This document shows, piece after piece, positions 1 through 7,610 of a stretch of DNA of 47,856 nt. A program made the position numbers and the translations under genes. The notes beneath the pieces are model-generated. The model did no database searches. It worked only from the letters and a program-made list of their open reading frames with translations, and was not told the origin of the DNA. The stretch's first letter is position 1; every line of letters begins with the position of its first letter. This stretch comes from CAYZXL01 sp964482435 (GTDB lineage Bacteria > Auribacterota > JABMQX01), in NCBI GenBank assembly GCA_964482435.1, contig CAYZXL010000034.1, forward strand, positions 1 to 47,856, written 5' to 3'.

Positions 1-3000
1 GGGATCAAGGACATCCGCTCCAACTCCATGTTCAGCTTCGGCTACGTCAACATCATCTTCAAGGACAACGTTGATTTCTACTGGGCTCGCACCCGCGTCC
101 TCGAAAGACTCGACCTGGCGAGAAAGGACCTCCCTGAAGGCGTCGTCCCGTACCTCGGCCCCAATGCCACCGGCCTCGGCCAGGTCTTCTGGTACACGGT
201 CGAAAACGGCTACTATTGCCCCCGGCACCCGACGAAGCGGTATGCCTCTCCCGGGAAGTGCCCCGACGACGGAACCGAGCTTTCCCACTCGAAACTCGAC
301 CTGTATCAACTCCGAACCCTCCAGGACTGGTACATCCGTTATTACCTTCAGGCAGCCGATGGCGTCAGCGAGGTCGCCCCTGTCGGCGGCTACGTCTATC
401 AGTACCAGATTGACGTTGACCCCAACAAGCTCGTTGCCCTCGGTGTGTCCCTCGAGCATGTCTTCGATGCCGTGAAGAATTCCAACCTCGACGTCGGTGC
501 GAAAGTCATCGAGGAAGGGGGAATGGAAATTCTTCTCCGCGGCGTCGGCTTCGTCAAGAAACTGGATGACATCGAGAACATCGTAGTGGAATCCCACGAA
601 GGCGTCCCCATCTACGTCAAGGACGTCGCCGAAGTCGCCGTTGGACCGGATTTCCGTGAAGGAGCTCTCGACAAGAACGGAGTTCCTGCCGTCGGCGGGA
701 TTGTCCTTATGCGATATGCTGGCGACCCCCTCCAGGTCATAGCCAGCGTCAAGAAGAAAATCCTAGACGTGGAGGCGGGGTTGCCTCCGGGGGTCCGCAT
801 TGTGCCCTTCTACGATCGCACGCTGTTGATCAGGCGAGCCCAGGCAACCCTCAACGAGACACTCGTCATGGAGCTTATCCTCGCGGCCGCCGTCGGGCTA
901 CTCTTTCTTGGGTTTCTCCTTCCCAGCCTCCTCATTGCCACCGTTCTTCCTCTCGGCGTTCTCGCTTCCTACCTCGGGATGAGGTTGCTTGGCATACCCG
1001 CCAATATCATGTCGCTTTCGGGCATCGCCATTGCCATCGGAGACATCTCCGACGCTGGCATCAGCCTCACAGAGAACGTCATCCGTCTCCTCTCCGAGCC
1101 GCACGAGGGAAAAACCAAACGGCAGGTCGTTCTTGAGGCCACCAAGGAAGTCGGCCCGCCCATTTTCTTCTCGTTTCTCATCATCATCGTCGCGTTCATT
1201 CCGGTCTTCGTTCTCAAGGGGCAATCCGGCAAGATGTTCACCCCGCTCGCCTGGACAAAAACCTTCGCCATGCTCGGCGCCACGCTCTGCACCGTGACCC
1301 TTGTCCCCGTCTTGTGCGCTCTTTTCCTCCGCGACCCGACGAGACTCCGCCGAAAATCCCGTTTGCCGAAGTGGGTGAGAGCCATCTCCTTCGGCACACT
1401 CGGTTCCGTCGTCACGGGAATAACGCGCGGCCTCTACCGTCCCGTCATCAAGCTCGCCATGAAGAACCGAATGACCAAAATCTCCGTCCTGGTCATCGCC
1501 GCCCTCATCCTCCTTGCGAGCTTTCCCCTGACGCCGTTCAAAAGGAAGATTGGTCAGGAATTCATGCCGCCACTCAATGAAAGAGACCTGTTGTTCATGC
1601 CAGTCCTCCTTCCGAGCGCATCCTTGACGACGGTGAAGGATGTCCTGGCAAAGCAAAACCTCACCATGTCGCAGTTCCCCGAGGTGGACTCCGCCACAGG
1701 AAAGCTCGGCCGCGCGGAAACCGCAACCGACCCCGCCCCGGTCTCCATGATTGAGACAATTATCACGATCGAGGACCCGAAGGATTGGCCCCGAAGAGCC
1801 GTCAGAATCGAAAGCGCAGCGGACTTCGTCCAGACCGCCGCAGAACGCCTTGCGGAGGAGAAGTTCATCAGCAAGGGCGGACTCAAACCCGATGGCGCGG
1901 AGAGCATCGCCCATAGCGTCGCCAGCCGAATGGACGAGCTTGCGGTGGCTTATCACCAGCGGTCCGCTTCTCCAGAGCAAACAGAGAAAATCTACCGCAC
2001 ATGGTTCGTCCGTCTGGTCTTCGACGAAATCCTGAAAAGCCAGGCGAAGGATTCCGCCTCGTCCCTCGCGCCCGAAGAGGAAGTTAAGCTCCATCGCCTT
2101 GCCTGCGAAATCGCCGAGTCTTTTTCCCACGGCAAATACTTCCGGCCAAAGACGCGCGACGAACTGGTCACAGACCTCATCGCAGCGACGCGAATGCCCG
2201 GCGTCAGCCCCATCATGACCCAGCCGATTCGCAACCGAATTGACATGCTCGCCACCGGCATCCAGACCCCCGTCGGAATCAAGGTTTACGGCAAGGACTT
2301 CGACAAAATCCAGGAAATCGCCATCGAGATCGAGAGAGTTCTTCTCGAGGTCCCCGGCACGCGGAACCCGTATGCCGAGCGCATCGGGAACAAGCCCTAT
2401 CTCGACTTCGAGATTGACCGGGAAGCCGCCGCTCGCTATGGCATCCGTGTCGGGGACATCCAGATGGTCCTCACGACCGCTGCCGGTGGAATGAACCTCA
2501 CCACCACCGTCGAGGGACGCGAAAGATACCCCATCCGCGTCCGATACATGCGAGAACTCAGGGACAACGTCGAGGCGCTGAAGAGAATCCTCGTCTCCAC
2601 GCCGAAAGGCCAGCAGATTCCTTTAGAACAGGTCGTCCGCATCGTCCGTCACCCCGGTCCGGCGATGATTGGGTCCGAAAACACGATTCTTTTCTCGCGC
2701 GTCTTCTGCGACGTGGACGTCGAGAAAGTAGGCTTAGTGGATTTCGCCAACTCCGTCGAGAAAAAGCTCGCCGAGAAAATCAAGCCTCATCTTCCGCAGG
2801 GCTACTTTTACACCATCAGCGGTCAGTACGAAGCGGAGATGGAGGCCCGGAAGCGCCTCATCGTCGTGGTACCGTTCTGTCTGTTCGTCATTTTCCTTTT
2901 GCTGTACGTCAAGTTCAGGTCTCTGGCGGCGATTTTCTCTGTGGCGACGGCGCTGCCTTTCGCGTTTGTGGGCGGAATTTGGCTCCAGTGGCTGATGCAG

Positions 3001-3447
3001 TACATTCCTCCGGGGTTAGGGGGCGGGGCGGTGACGAAGTACTCGACGTCGGTGTGGGTTGGGTACGTCGCCCTCTTCGGGGTGGCGGTGCAGGATTCCA
3101 TCGTCCTCATCTCGTTTGCCATGGAGCTGTGTCAGAAAGGCGGAAGGATTGACGACAACATCGTCAAGGCGGGACTGCTCCGCGTACGCCCCATAGTGAT
3201 GACTACGGCGACCACAATCCTGGCTCTCTTGCCCATCATGCTCTACGAAGTTTCCACGACGACCGGAGCGGAGTTGATGAAGCCGCTTGCGATTCCAAGC
3301 TTCGGCGGGATGGTTACGTGCACTATCACCAACCTCATCGTCGCCCCGGTCATATTTTCTTTCCTGTACCCGCTTGAGCTTCGGGTGAGCGATTGGCTTC
3401 GACGCAGAAGGGAAGCTGCGCTCCGGCAGGTGAGCGATACCGGTTGA
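1..3447 (+). CDS. cusA: Heavy-metal efflux RND pump, CusA/CzcA type (5' partial)
   Basis: Inner-membrane proton-driven pump subunit that exports metal ions through a periplasmic adaptor and an outer-membrane channel. The frame is open from base 1, so the start lies outside the window; the text at 1-27 matches the YWAR-region lead-in of CusA, so roughly 80 residues are missing. Visible landmarks are YWARTRVLERL, LRTLQDWYIRY, the TM4 segment GIAIAIGDISDAG with its conserved Asp, RNRIDMLATGI and LRVRPIVMTTATT. Met residues stand in the contexts ETATDPAPVSM and RIDML, which in E. coli CusA (from memory) belong to the metal path. The protein exceeds 1,148 residues against about 1,050 for CusA, because of two insertions: a CPRHP...GKCPDDG motif (nt 211-276) and about 117 residues at nt 1792-2142. 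The following gene is a metal-binding lipoprotein. Adaptor and outer-membrane genes are not in the window. Whether the ion is Cu/Ag or Zn/Co/Cd is open. Confidence 0.93.
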   Translation, partial: GIKDIRSNSMFSFGYVNIIFKDNVDFYWARTRVLERLDLARKDLPEGVVPYLGPNATGLGQVFWYTVENGYYCPRHPTKRYASPGKCPDDGTELSHSKLDLYQLRTLQDWYIRYYLQAADGVSEVAPVGGYVYQYQIDVDPNKLVALGVSLEHVFDAVKNSNLDVGAKVIEEGGMEILLRGVGFVKKLDDIENIVVESHEGVPIYVKDVAEVAVGPDFREGALDKNGVPAVGGIVLMRYAGDPLQVIASVKKKILDVEAGLPPGVRIVPFYDRTLLIRRAQATLNETLVMELILAAAVGLLFLGFLLPSLLIATVLPLGVLASYLGMRLLGIPANIMSLSGIAIAIGDISDAGISLTENVIRLLSEPHEGKTKRQVVLEATKEVGPPIFFSFLIIIVAFIPVFVLKGQSGKMFTPLAWTKTFAMLGATLCTVTLVPVLCALFLRDPTRLRRKSRLPKWVRAISFGTLGSVVTGITRGLYRPVIKLAMKNRMTKISVLVIAALILLASFPLTPFKRKIGQEFMPPLNERDLLFMPVLLPSASLTTVKDVLAKQNLTMSQFPEVDSATGKLGRAETATDPAPVSMIETIITIEDPKDWPRRAVRIESAADFVQTAAERLAEEKFISKGGLKPDGAESIAHSVASRMDELAVAYHQRSASPEQTEKIYRTWFVRLVFDEILKSQAKDSASSLAPEEEVKLHRLACEIAESFSHGKYFRPKTRDELVTDLIAATRMPGVSPIMTQPIRNRIDMLATGIQTPVGIKVYGKDFDKIQEIAIEIERVLLEVPGTRNPYAERIGNKPYLDFEIDREAAARYGIRVGDIQMVLTTAAGGMNLTTTVEGRERYPIRVRYMRELRDNVEALKRILVSTPKGQQIPLEQVVRIVRHPGPAMIGSENTILFSRVFCDVDVEKVGLVDFANSVEKKLAEKIKPHLPQGYFYTISGQYEAEMEARKRLIVVVPFCLFVIFLLLYVKFRSLAAIFSVATALPFAFVGGIWLQWLMQYIPPGLGGGAVTKYSTSVWVGYVALFGVAVQDSIVLISFAMELCQKGGRIDDNIVKAGLLRVRPIVMTTATTILALLPIMLYEVSTTTGAELMKPLAIPSFGGMVTCTITNLIVAPVIFSFLYPLELRVSDWLRRRREAALRQVSDTG

Positions 3448-3524
3448 GGCATCCGAAGCCCAGATTGGCGGGGTTGAATCGGCAAGCTGGCGTCCCAGCG
3501 ACTGAGTTTTTCGGGAGGTGAATC

Positions 3525-3923
3525 ATGCGGAACAGAATGTTGTGGCTGATGGTTTTGCTCGTCGCGGGTGCCCTCGCAGCGCTGCCCGGGTGCGAGCGCA
3601 AGGAGAAGGGTCAAGAACCTTCGGGCGCGGCGCCAGGGCCGGAGAAGAAGCCCCAAACCCCAGAGGCCCAGCCGCAGGCAGCCAGGACTGTCGTTGTCCT
3701 CACTTGCGGCATGCCCGGGCATCCTCAGTTTGAACCTGGGAAAGAGCCTGCCGACGGCAAATGCCCCCTGTGCGGGATGAAGTTGACGAAGAAAGAAGTG
3801 CCGGCGGAGAGCTACTGGACTTGCCCCATGCATCCGGAGGTCCGTCAGGACAAGCCCGGCAACTGCCCCAAGTGTGGCATGAAACTCGTCGAGAAAGTGT
3901 CCCCTTCCGGAAGTCCCAGGTGA
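3525..3923 (+). CDS. Lipoprotein with two heavy-metal-binding (HMBD-type) repeats
   Basis: 132 residues. The N-terminus is a lipoprotein signal: a hydrophobic stretch to residue 20, then LPG-C with the lipidated Cys at 23. A Pro/Ala/Glu-rich linker follows. There are then two copies of the heavy-metal-binding motif, first CGMPGHPQF...GKCPLCGMKL, then CPMHPEV...GNCPKCGMKL. This Cys-Met-His-Pro/Cys-Pro-x-Cys-Gly-Met motif is usually found beside or inside copper and silver efflux proteins. The gene starts 77 bp after the RND pump, with a clear GGAGGTG (3514-3520) four bases before ATG. A periplasmic metal-binding or delivery role for the pump is inferred. The stop lies 26 bp from the convergent khpB stop, with no obvious terminator between them. 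Confidence 0.88.
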   Translation: MRNRMLWLMVLLVAGALAALPGCERKEKGQEPSGAAPGPEKKPQTPEAQPQAARTVVVLTCGMPGHPQFEPGKEPADGKCPLCGMKLTKKEVPAESYWTCPMHPEVRQDKPGNCPKCGMKLVEKVSPSGSPR

Positions 3924-3949
3924 GGAAGCTTGACTGGCAACCGCTCGGC

Positions 3950-4495
3950 TCAGGGAGCAGGTTCCTGTTCGGCGTCCGGGGCGGGCGACTCGGGGGGCTT
4001 TTCCTCGTGGAGGGAAATCTTCACGGATTTCATTCCAGTTTCCCTGTCCTCGTTGACGCTTGATGTCTCGATGAGCGAATCGTCTTTCAGGGCGAGGTGA
4101 ATTATCCTCCTGTCCGCGGGGTGCATCGGCTCGAGGAGGATGGGCTTTCCCCTTTGCTTGACTTTGTTAGCGGCCTCTTGCGCGCGGGCGACGAGCCTTG
4201 TTCGACGCCTATCGCGGTATCCTTCAACGTCAACGAGGACGGTCTGGCGCGTTTTGAGTTTTTTCATGAGCATGAGGTTGACAAGAAACTGAAGCTGATA
4301 GAGGACGTTCCCGTCTTTTCCGATAACCCTCCCTGCTTCGTTGCACCCCTCGATGCACAGGACGACGTTTCCCTCTCTCCGGCGTATCTCAATCTGAGCG
4401 GAAACTCCCATCCCGGCGAGGAGGCGCCGCAAAAGCTCCTCGGCGAGCGTCTCCTCAGCGCCCTTTTCTTCCGGCAAGGCCACTGTGTCTGCCAT
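3950..4495 (-). CDS. khpB: KhpB/Jag RNA-binding protein (KH + R3H)
   Basis: 181 residues. A KH domain (about residues 45-105) carries the GKDG loop in RVIGKDGNVLYQLQFL. It is followed by an R3H domain with RDRRRTRLVARAQEAA and the HPADRRIIHLAL segment. The C-terminal tail is acidic and Pro-rich. The N-terminal Jag_N domain of the Bacillus protein is absent. The start at 4495 is chosen because it has an AGAGG box (RC of 4501-4505) and lies one base after the yidC stop (4497-4499); a longer ATG frame from 4555 would overlap yidC. Position after yidC is the usual one, where the protein acts as an RNA chaperone tied to cell-envelope growth in the bacteria studied. The customary mnmE/mnmG neighbours are missing; convergent metal genes take their place. 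Confidence 0.93.
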   Translation of the reverse strand: MADTVALPEEKGAEETLAEELLRRLLAGMGVSAQIEIRRREGNVVLCIEGCNEAGRVIGKDGNVLYQLQFLVNLMLMKKLKTRQTVLVDVEGYRDRRRTRLVARAQEAANKVKQRGKPILLEPMHPADRRIIHLALKDDSLIETSSVNEDRETGMKSVKISLHEEKPPESPAPDAEQEPAP

Positions 4496-4496
4496 A

Positions 4497-6311
4497 TCAA
4501 CCTCTTTTCTGAACGAAGTATTGCTGTACCGCCCTGAGAATTGTGCTGACCGCAAAGTAAAGATTCAAGCCGGAAGGCATGTTGTAGAAAAGAATTCCAA
4601 AAAACACCGTCATGAAGTGCCCCATCATTTTTTGCTGAGGGTCCTGAGCGGCCGCGGCCGTGCCGACTTTTGAGACTTTGTTCTGAAGCACAAACGCGAA
4701 AATCAGGACCAAAGGCAGGATGTTCAAGGAATGTCCGATAAGGGGGATTTCAACTCCAAAGTCGAGGACGCCGTCGGCTTCCGAGAGGTCCTTGATCCAC
4801 AGGAGGAATGGCGCCTTTCGCAGCTCAACTGCCGTGCGAATCATCTGGAACATGGCAAACAGGACCGGCATCTGGAGTAGTAGCGGCAGACACCCTCCAA
4901 GCGGGTTGACCTTGTGCTCCTTGAATAATTTCATCTGCTCCACTTGTGCGCGGCGTGGATCGTCCTTGTACTTCTTTCGCAGCTCGGCAATCAAAGGCTG
5001 GATTTTCTGCATCTCCTTCATGGACCTGTAGCTTTTCTGGTCGAGCGGATAGAGAATTACCTTCACGAGAATTGTCAGGAAAATGATTGCCAGGCCGTAG
5101 TTGGGGATGACCTTGTAAGAGATTTTCAGGATTTTCAGGAGGGGCACTCCGATGAACCCGAACCAGCCGAGGTGCATGACCTTATCGAATTCGGGGTCTT
5201 TTGGGAGTGTTCGGCTCAGCCGCCTGAGACGGTCGTACTCTTTCGGGCCCGCGTAGAAACAGTACCGATGAACGATTTTCTCGCCCGGTCTGAGGTCAAA
5301 CTTCTGCACGCCGATTCCCAGGGAATAGAAGTACTCCTCGTTCCTGTCCGACGATTTGTTCTTTCCCTGCGGGGATGGCTTGACGGTTCTGGCGACTTCC
5401 GGGATGACCTTGTCCACGCGGATGGTCGCGTTTCCGATTTTCTTGTCTTTTTCTTGGGGCGAAAGGATGAGGGCGAAATACTTGTTCCCCGCCGAGGCCC
5501 AGCGGAGAAACGAAAACAGCTTGCTCACTGTTTTGGCAGGCTTCGCGGAAAGGCCCTGCACTCTTCCCGCACCGAGGGCGGCGAAGGTGATCTCCCTGTA
5601 CCCGGTTTTCGGGTCGAGAGGAAGAACGGTGCCGACTTTCACTTGGTGGGTGTCAATGGGAATTGCCTGTTCGGACAGATTCTGGAAGGAGACGTCCAGA
5701 GTAACCAAATAGTCGTCCTTCGCAAGCTCGAATGATTTGGTGACTTTGAGCCTGGAATCCAGGCTCAGCTCGTAAACGAGTTTTGTCTCGGTCTTCTCCT
5801 TCAGCTCGAATGGATGCGCAGACAGGTCAAGACCTTCCCCGTTCCGGGATGTGATCACCAGGGGATTCAACCTCAAGCTCTCGCTCACTCGCTCTGCGAG
5901 GTCTTCCACCGCTGGGTTCGGCGGACTGGAAGGAATCCTGACAGGGTCCTTTCCCTGAATGACTACCTCCTTGTTCGTCTCGGTAGTATGGAGAAGGATT
6001 TCGCTTATCGCGGCACCGTACTTCGTGAACGAAATCCGGCAAAAGCTGTTCTCGAGGACCGCTTTCTCTTCAGCGTTGAGCTCCTCCTCGGTGACTTTAG
6101 GCTTCTGAAAAGCTGGGGCAGAAGTGGCCTGCTCCTCTTTGGTAGGTTGCTCGGGCGGTGCTTTCTCCGGCTCACCGGCAGGCGGCTCGGCTTTCTCTGT
6201 CGCGGTCTCCGGGGCCTTGGGTTTGACCCGCGGGGACGGTGGAAACAAAACAGCGTAGAGCCAGAAAGCCAGAAAGCTCAGAGCAATGAAAAGGATGTAT
6301 CGTTTGACCAT
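4497..6311 (-). CDS. yidC: Membrane protein insertase YidC
   Basis: 604 residues, a normal length for a diderm YidC. An N-terminal transmembrane anchor (about residues 5-25) is followed by a Pro/Glu/Lys-rich linker and a large periplasmic P1 domain (about 70-375). The insertase core begins at LGWFGFIGVPLLKILK and continues through the KVILYPLDQKSYRSMKEM region, the cytoplasmic KKYKDDPRRAQVEQMKLFKEHKVNPLGG-type coiled-coil loop and the LPLLLQMPVLFAMFQMIR helix. The last helices end near NLYFAVSTILRAVQQYF. It inserts and folds inner-membrane proteins with or without SecYEG. It lies nine bases after the yidD stop and one base before khpB, so the three genes are probably one transcript. Confidence 0.97.
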   Translation of the reverse strand: MVKRYILFIALSFLAFWLYAVLFPPSPRVKPKAPETATEKAEPPAGEPEKAPPEQPTKEEQATSAPAFQKPKVTEEELNAEEKAVLENSFCRISFTKYGAAISEILLHTTETNKEVVIQGKDPVRIPSSPPNPAVEDLAERVSESLRLNPLVITSRNGEGLDLSAHPFELKEKTETKLVYELSLDSRLKVTKSFELAKDDYLVTLDVSFQNLSEQAIPIDTHQVKVGTVLPLDPKTGYREITFAALGAGRVQGLSAKPAKTVSKLFSFLRWASAGNKYFALILSPQEKDKKIGNATIRVDKVIPEVARTVKPSPQGKNKSSDRNEEYFYSLGIGVQKFDLRPGEKIVHRYCFYAGPKEYDRLRRLSRTLPKDPEFDKVMHLGWFGFIGVPLLKILKISYKVIPNYGLAIIFLTILVKVILYPLDQKSYRSMKEMQKIQPLIAELRKKYKDDPRRAQVEQMKLFKEHKVNPLGGCLPLLLQMPVLFAMFQMIRTAVELRKAPFLLWIKDLSEADGVLDFGVEIPLIGHSLNILPLVLIFAFVLQNKVSKVGTAAAAQDPQQKMMGHFMTVFFGILFYNMPSGLNLYFAVSTILRAVQQYFVQKRG

Positions 6312-6320
6312 GTTGTTTTC

Positions 6321-6530
6321 CTATTCGACCGGGTCATAGCCTCCGGCGGAAAACGGGTTGCACCGAAGAATTCGCCAGAGTCCTTTCAGCAGCCCCGGCA
6401 GCAGGCTTTTCTTCTGAAGGCACTCAATCATGTACTCCGAGCATGAGGGAACGAACCGGCATGCGCGCCCGAGAAACGGCGAGAGCACGTATTGATACCC
6501 TCTTATTAACAGCATGAGCATGCTTTTCAT
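6321..6530 (-). CDS. yidD: Membrane protein insertion efficiency factor YidD
   Basis: Small protein of 69 residues with the family core RGYQYVLSPFLGRACRFVPSCSEYM and the ending NPFSAGGYDPVE. It carries the conserved Cys pair around FVPSCS and a later Cys in RCNP. YidD assists YidC-dependent membrane insertion at the inner face of the membrane. The start at 6530 follows GAGGG by four bases. An in-frame ATG at 6563 would add 11 residues that do not resemble the family. It sits between rnpA and yidC, as in most bacteria. Confidence 0.93.
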   Translation of the reverse strand: MKSMLMLLIRGYQYVLSPFLGRACRFVPSCSEYMIECLQKKSLLPGLLKGLWRILRCNPFSAGGYDPVE

Positions 6531-6678
6531 CGTTCCCTCAAGCTGGCACAAAAAAACGGCCATTTGGACACGGTCTCCCTTCGACCGTTTACAAACCGCA
6601 CTCGCGCGAGAGACTCAACAAGACAAGCCGCGCTGCCTCCAACCATCCGGGCCTAATCCTCGCCGGAGTTCGCTCGGC

Positions 6679-7077
6679 TCACGCCTTGCTGCAAGGGCTA
6701 CCTTCTTCCGGAGGTTTCTCCGCTTCCGGACAAATCAGTCCTCCTCGGCGGAAAAGCTCGAGAATAAGGGCTTCCACCTGCCGAAACCTCATCCCCTGAA
6801 TTCCCATCCTGGCGACCAGGAGGATGTCATAGCCCTTTTTCAACGCGTGCTTGTTGAGGCGGAACGACTCTCTCAGCAGCCTTTTGACACGGTTTCGCAC
6901 GACCGCCTTGCCGATTTTTTTGCTGACGCTGACCCCTAACCTTGTAGCCTCCTGACGCGAGGGGCAGAAAAAAAGAACCAGCGACGAGCTCGCAACCTTT
7001 TTCCCCTCGGTATAGGCGCGGTCGAAGTCAGCTGTCCTACGAAGCCTCTCGGCGCGAGAGAAAGCGAATTTTCGCAC
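6679..7077 (-). CDS. rnpA: Ribonuclease P protein component
   Basis: Protein subunit of RNase P, which matures tRNA 5' ends. It shows the family opening RKFAFSRAERLRRTADFDRAY and the signature RLGVSVSKKIGKAVVRNRVKRLLRE, then GYDILLVAR. The start chosen is GTG at 7077-7075, two bases after the rpmH TAG. It gives 132 residues, the normal length, and places the first residue exactly where most RnpA proteins begin. No Shine-Dalgarno box is close, so translation would be coupled to rpmH. The same frame is open up to a TTG at 7236-7234, upstream of rpmH, which would give 185 residues with rpmH nested inside in another frame. Which start is used cannot be decided here. Confidence 0.93.
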   Translation of the reverse strand: MRKFAFSRAERLRRTADFDRAYTEGKKVASSSLVLFFCPSRQEATRLGVSVSKKIGKAVVRNRVKRLLRESFRLNKHALKKGYDILLVARMGIQGMRFRQVEALILELFRRGGLICPEAEKPPEEGSPCSKA

Positions 7078-7079
7078 GA

Positions 7080-7217
7080 CTACACGGTGAGGCGTTTTCT
7101 TCCTTCCCGCCTTCTGCGTCTGAGTACGTCGCGTCCCCCCCGAGTCCTCATCTTCTTTCTGAACCCGTGGGTGCGATGTCTGCAGATGTTCGAGGGTTGA
7201 TACGTCCTTTTGACCAA
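7080..7217 (-). CDS. rpmH: 50S ribosomal protein L34
   Basis: A 45-codon gene read directly from the minus strand. After a TTG start the product runs VKRTYQPSN, then HRTHGF, then a basic Arg-rich centre with GGRDVL, and ends REGRKRLTV, the typical L34 pattern. TTG at 7217-7215 is the only plausible start: the preceding AAGGGA (7231-7226) is eight bases away, and no ATG or GTG stands near the KRTYQP codons. The stop TAG is at 7082-7080, two bases before the rnpA GTG. It opens the rpmH-rnpA-yidD-yidC-khpB block. Confidence 0.93.
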   Translation of the reverse strand: MVKRTYQPSNICRHRTHGFRKKMRTRGGRDVLRRRRREGRKRLTV

Positions 7218-7610
7218 CGATAATTTCCCTTAGCAAGTTGTTGTTATCATCGGGAACACCGCGGGCTTAGACCCGCGTGCTTTTCCAAAACCCCATCTTA
7301 TCCATTTCGCAACCCCCCTGTCAAGGCGTCCCGAAGAGAAACTCTCGGCGAGAATTCCTTGGTCCCCGATTTCCGTTTGCTGGAAATTCGTGCACTCTGG
7401 CCGCAGCCGGGCGATTCACACAAGACCTCGCTGAAAATAACGCCTCAAGCCGCTGCGGCATCGGGACTCAACGGGCAACGAGAAGTGGAACGACCATTCC
7501 TCGTCCCTCAGGCAGGCTGCCGCTCGTCGAGGCCCACGAACACGCTGTTTATGCCGTCGGAGAGAATCGCTCGCTTTGCAGCACATGCCGTGACCTGTCA
7601 ATCCATCCAG
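7218..7610. other. Intergenic region upstream of rpmH
   Basis: About 390 bases between the radical SAM stop and rpmH. It holds a hairpin-forming CGCGGG-TTAG-type palindrome at 7260-7277, which belongs to the dispersed GC palindromes of this window. dnaA is absent. I see no convincing set of DnaA boxes (only an isolated TTATCCATT near 7299) and no clear -35/-10 pair for the rpmH block. Confidence 0.5.

Noticed and set aside
898..2130. 410-codon minus-strand ORF opposite the RND pump
   Set aside because: It is antisense to a clearly conserved gene, its protein is Gly/Glu/Asp-rich without motifs, and long antisense frames are common in GC-rich DNA.
7218..7610. Possible replication origin next to rpmH
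   Set aside because: Only a single imperfect DnaA-box-like TTATCCATT was seen, there is no AT-rich unwinding stretch, and dnaA is not adjacent.
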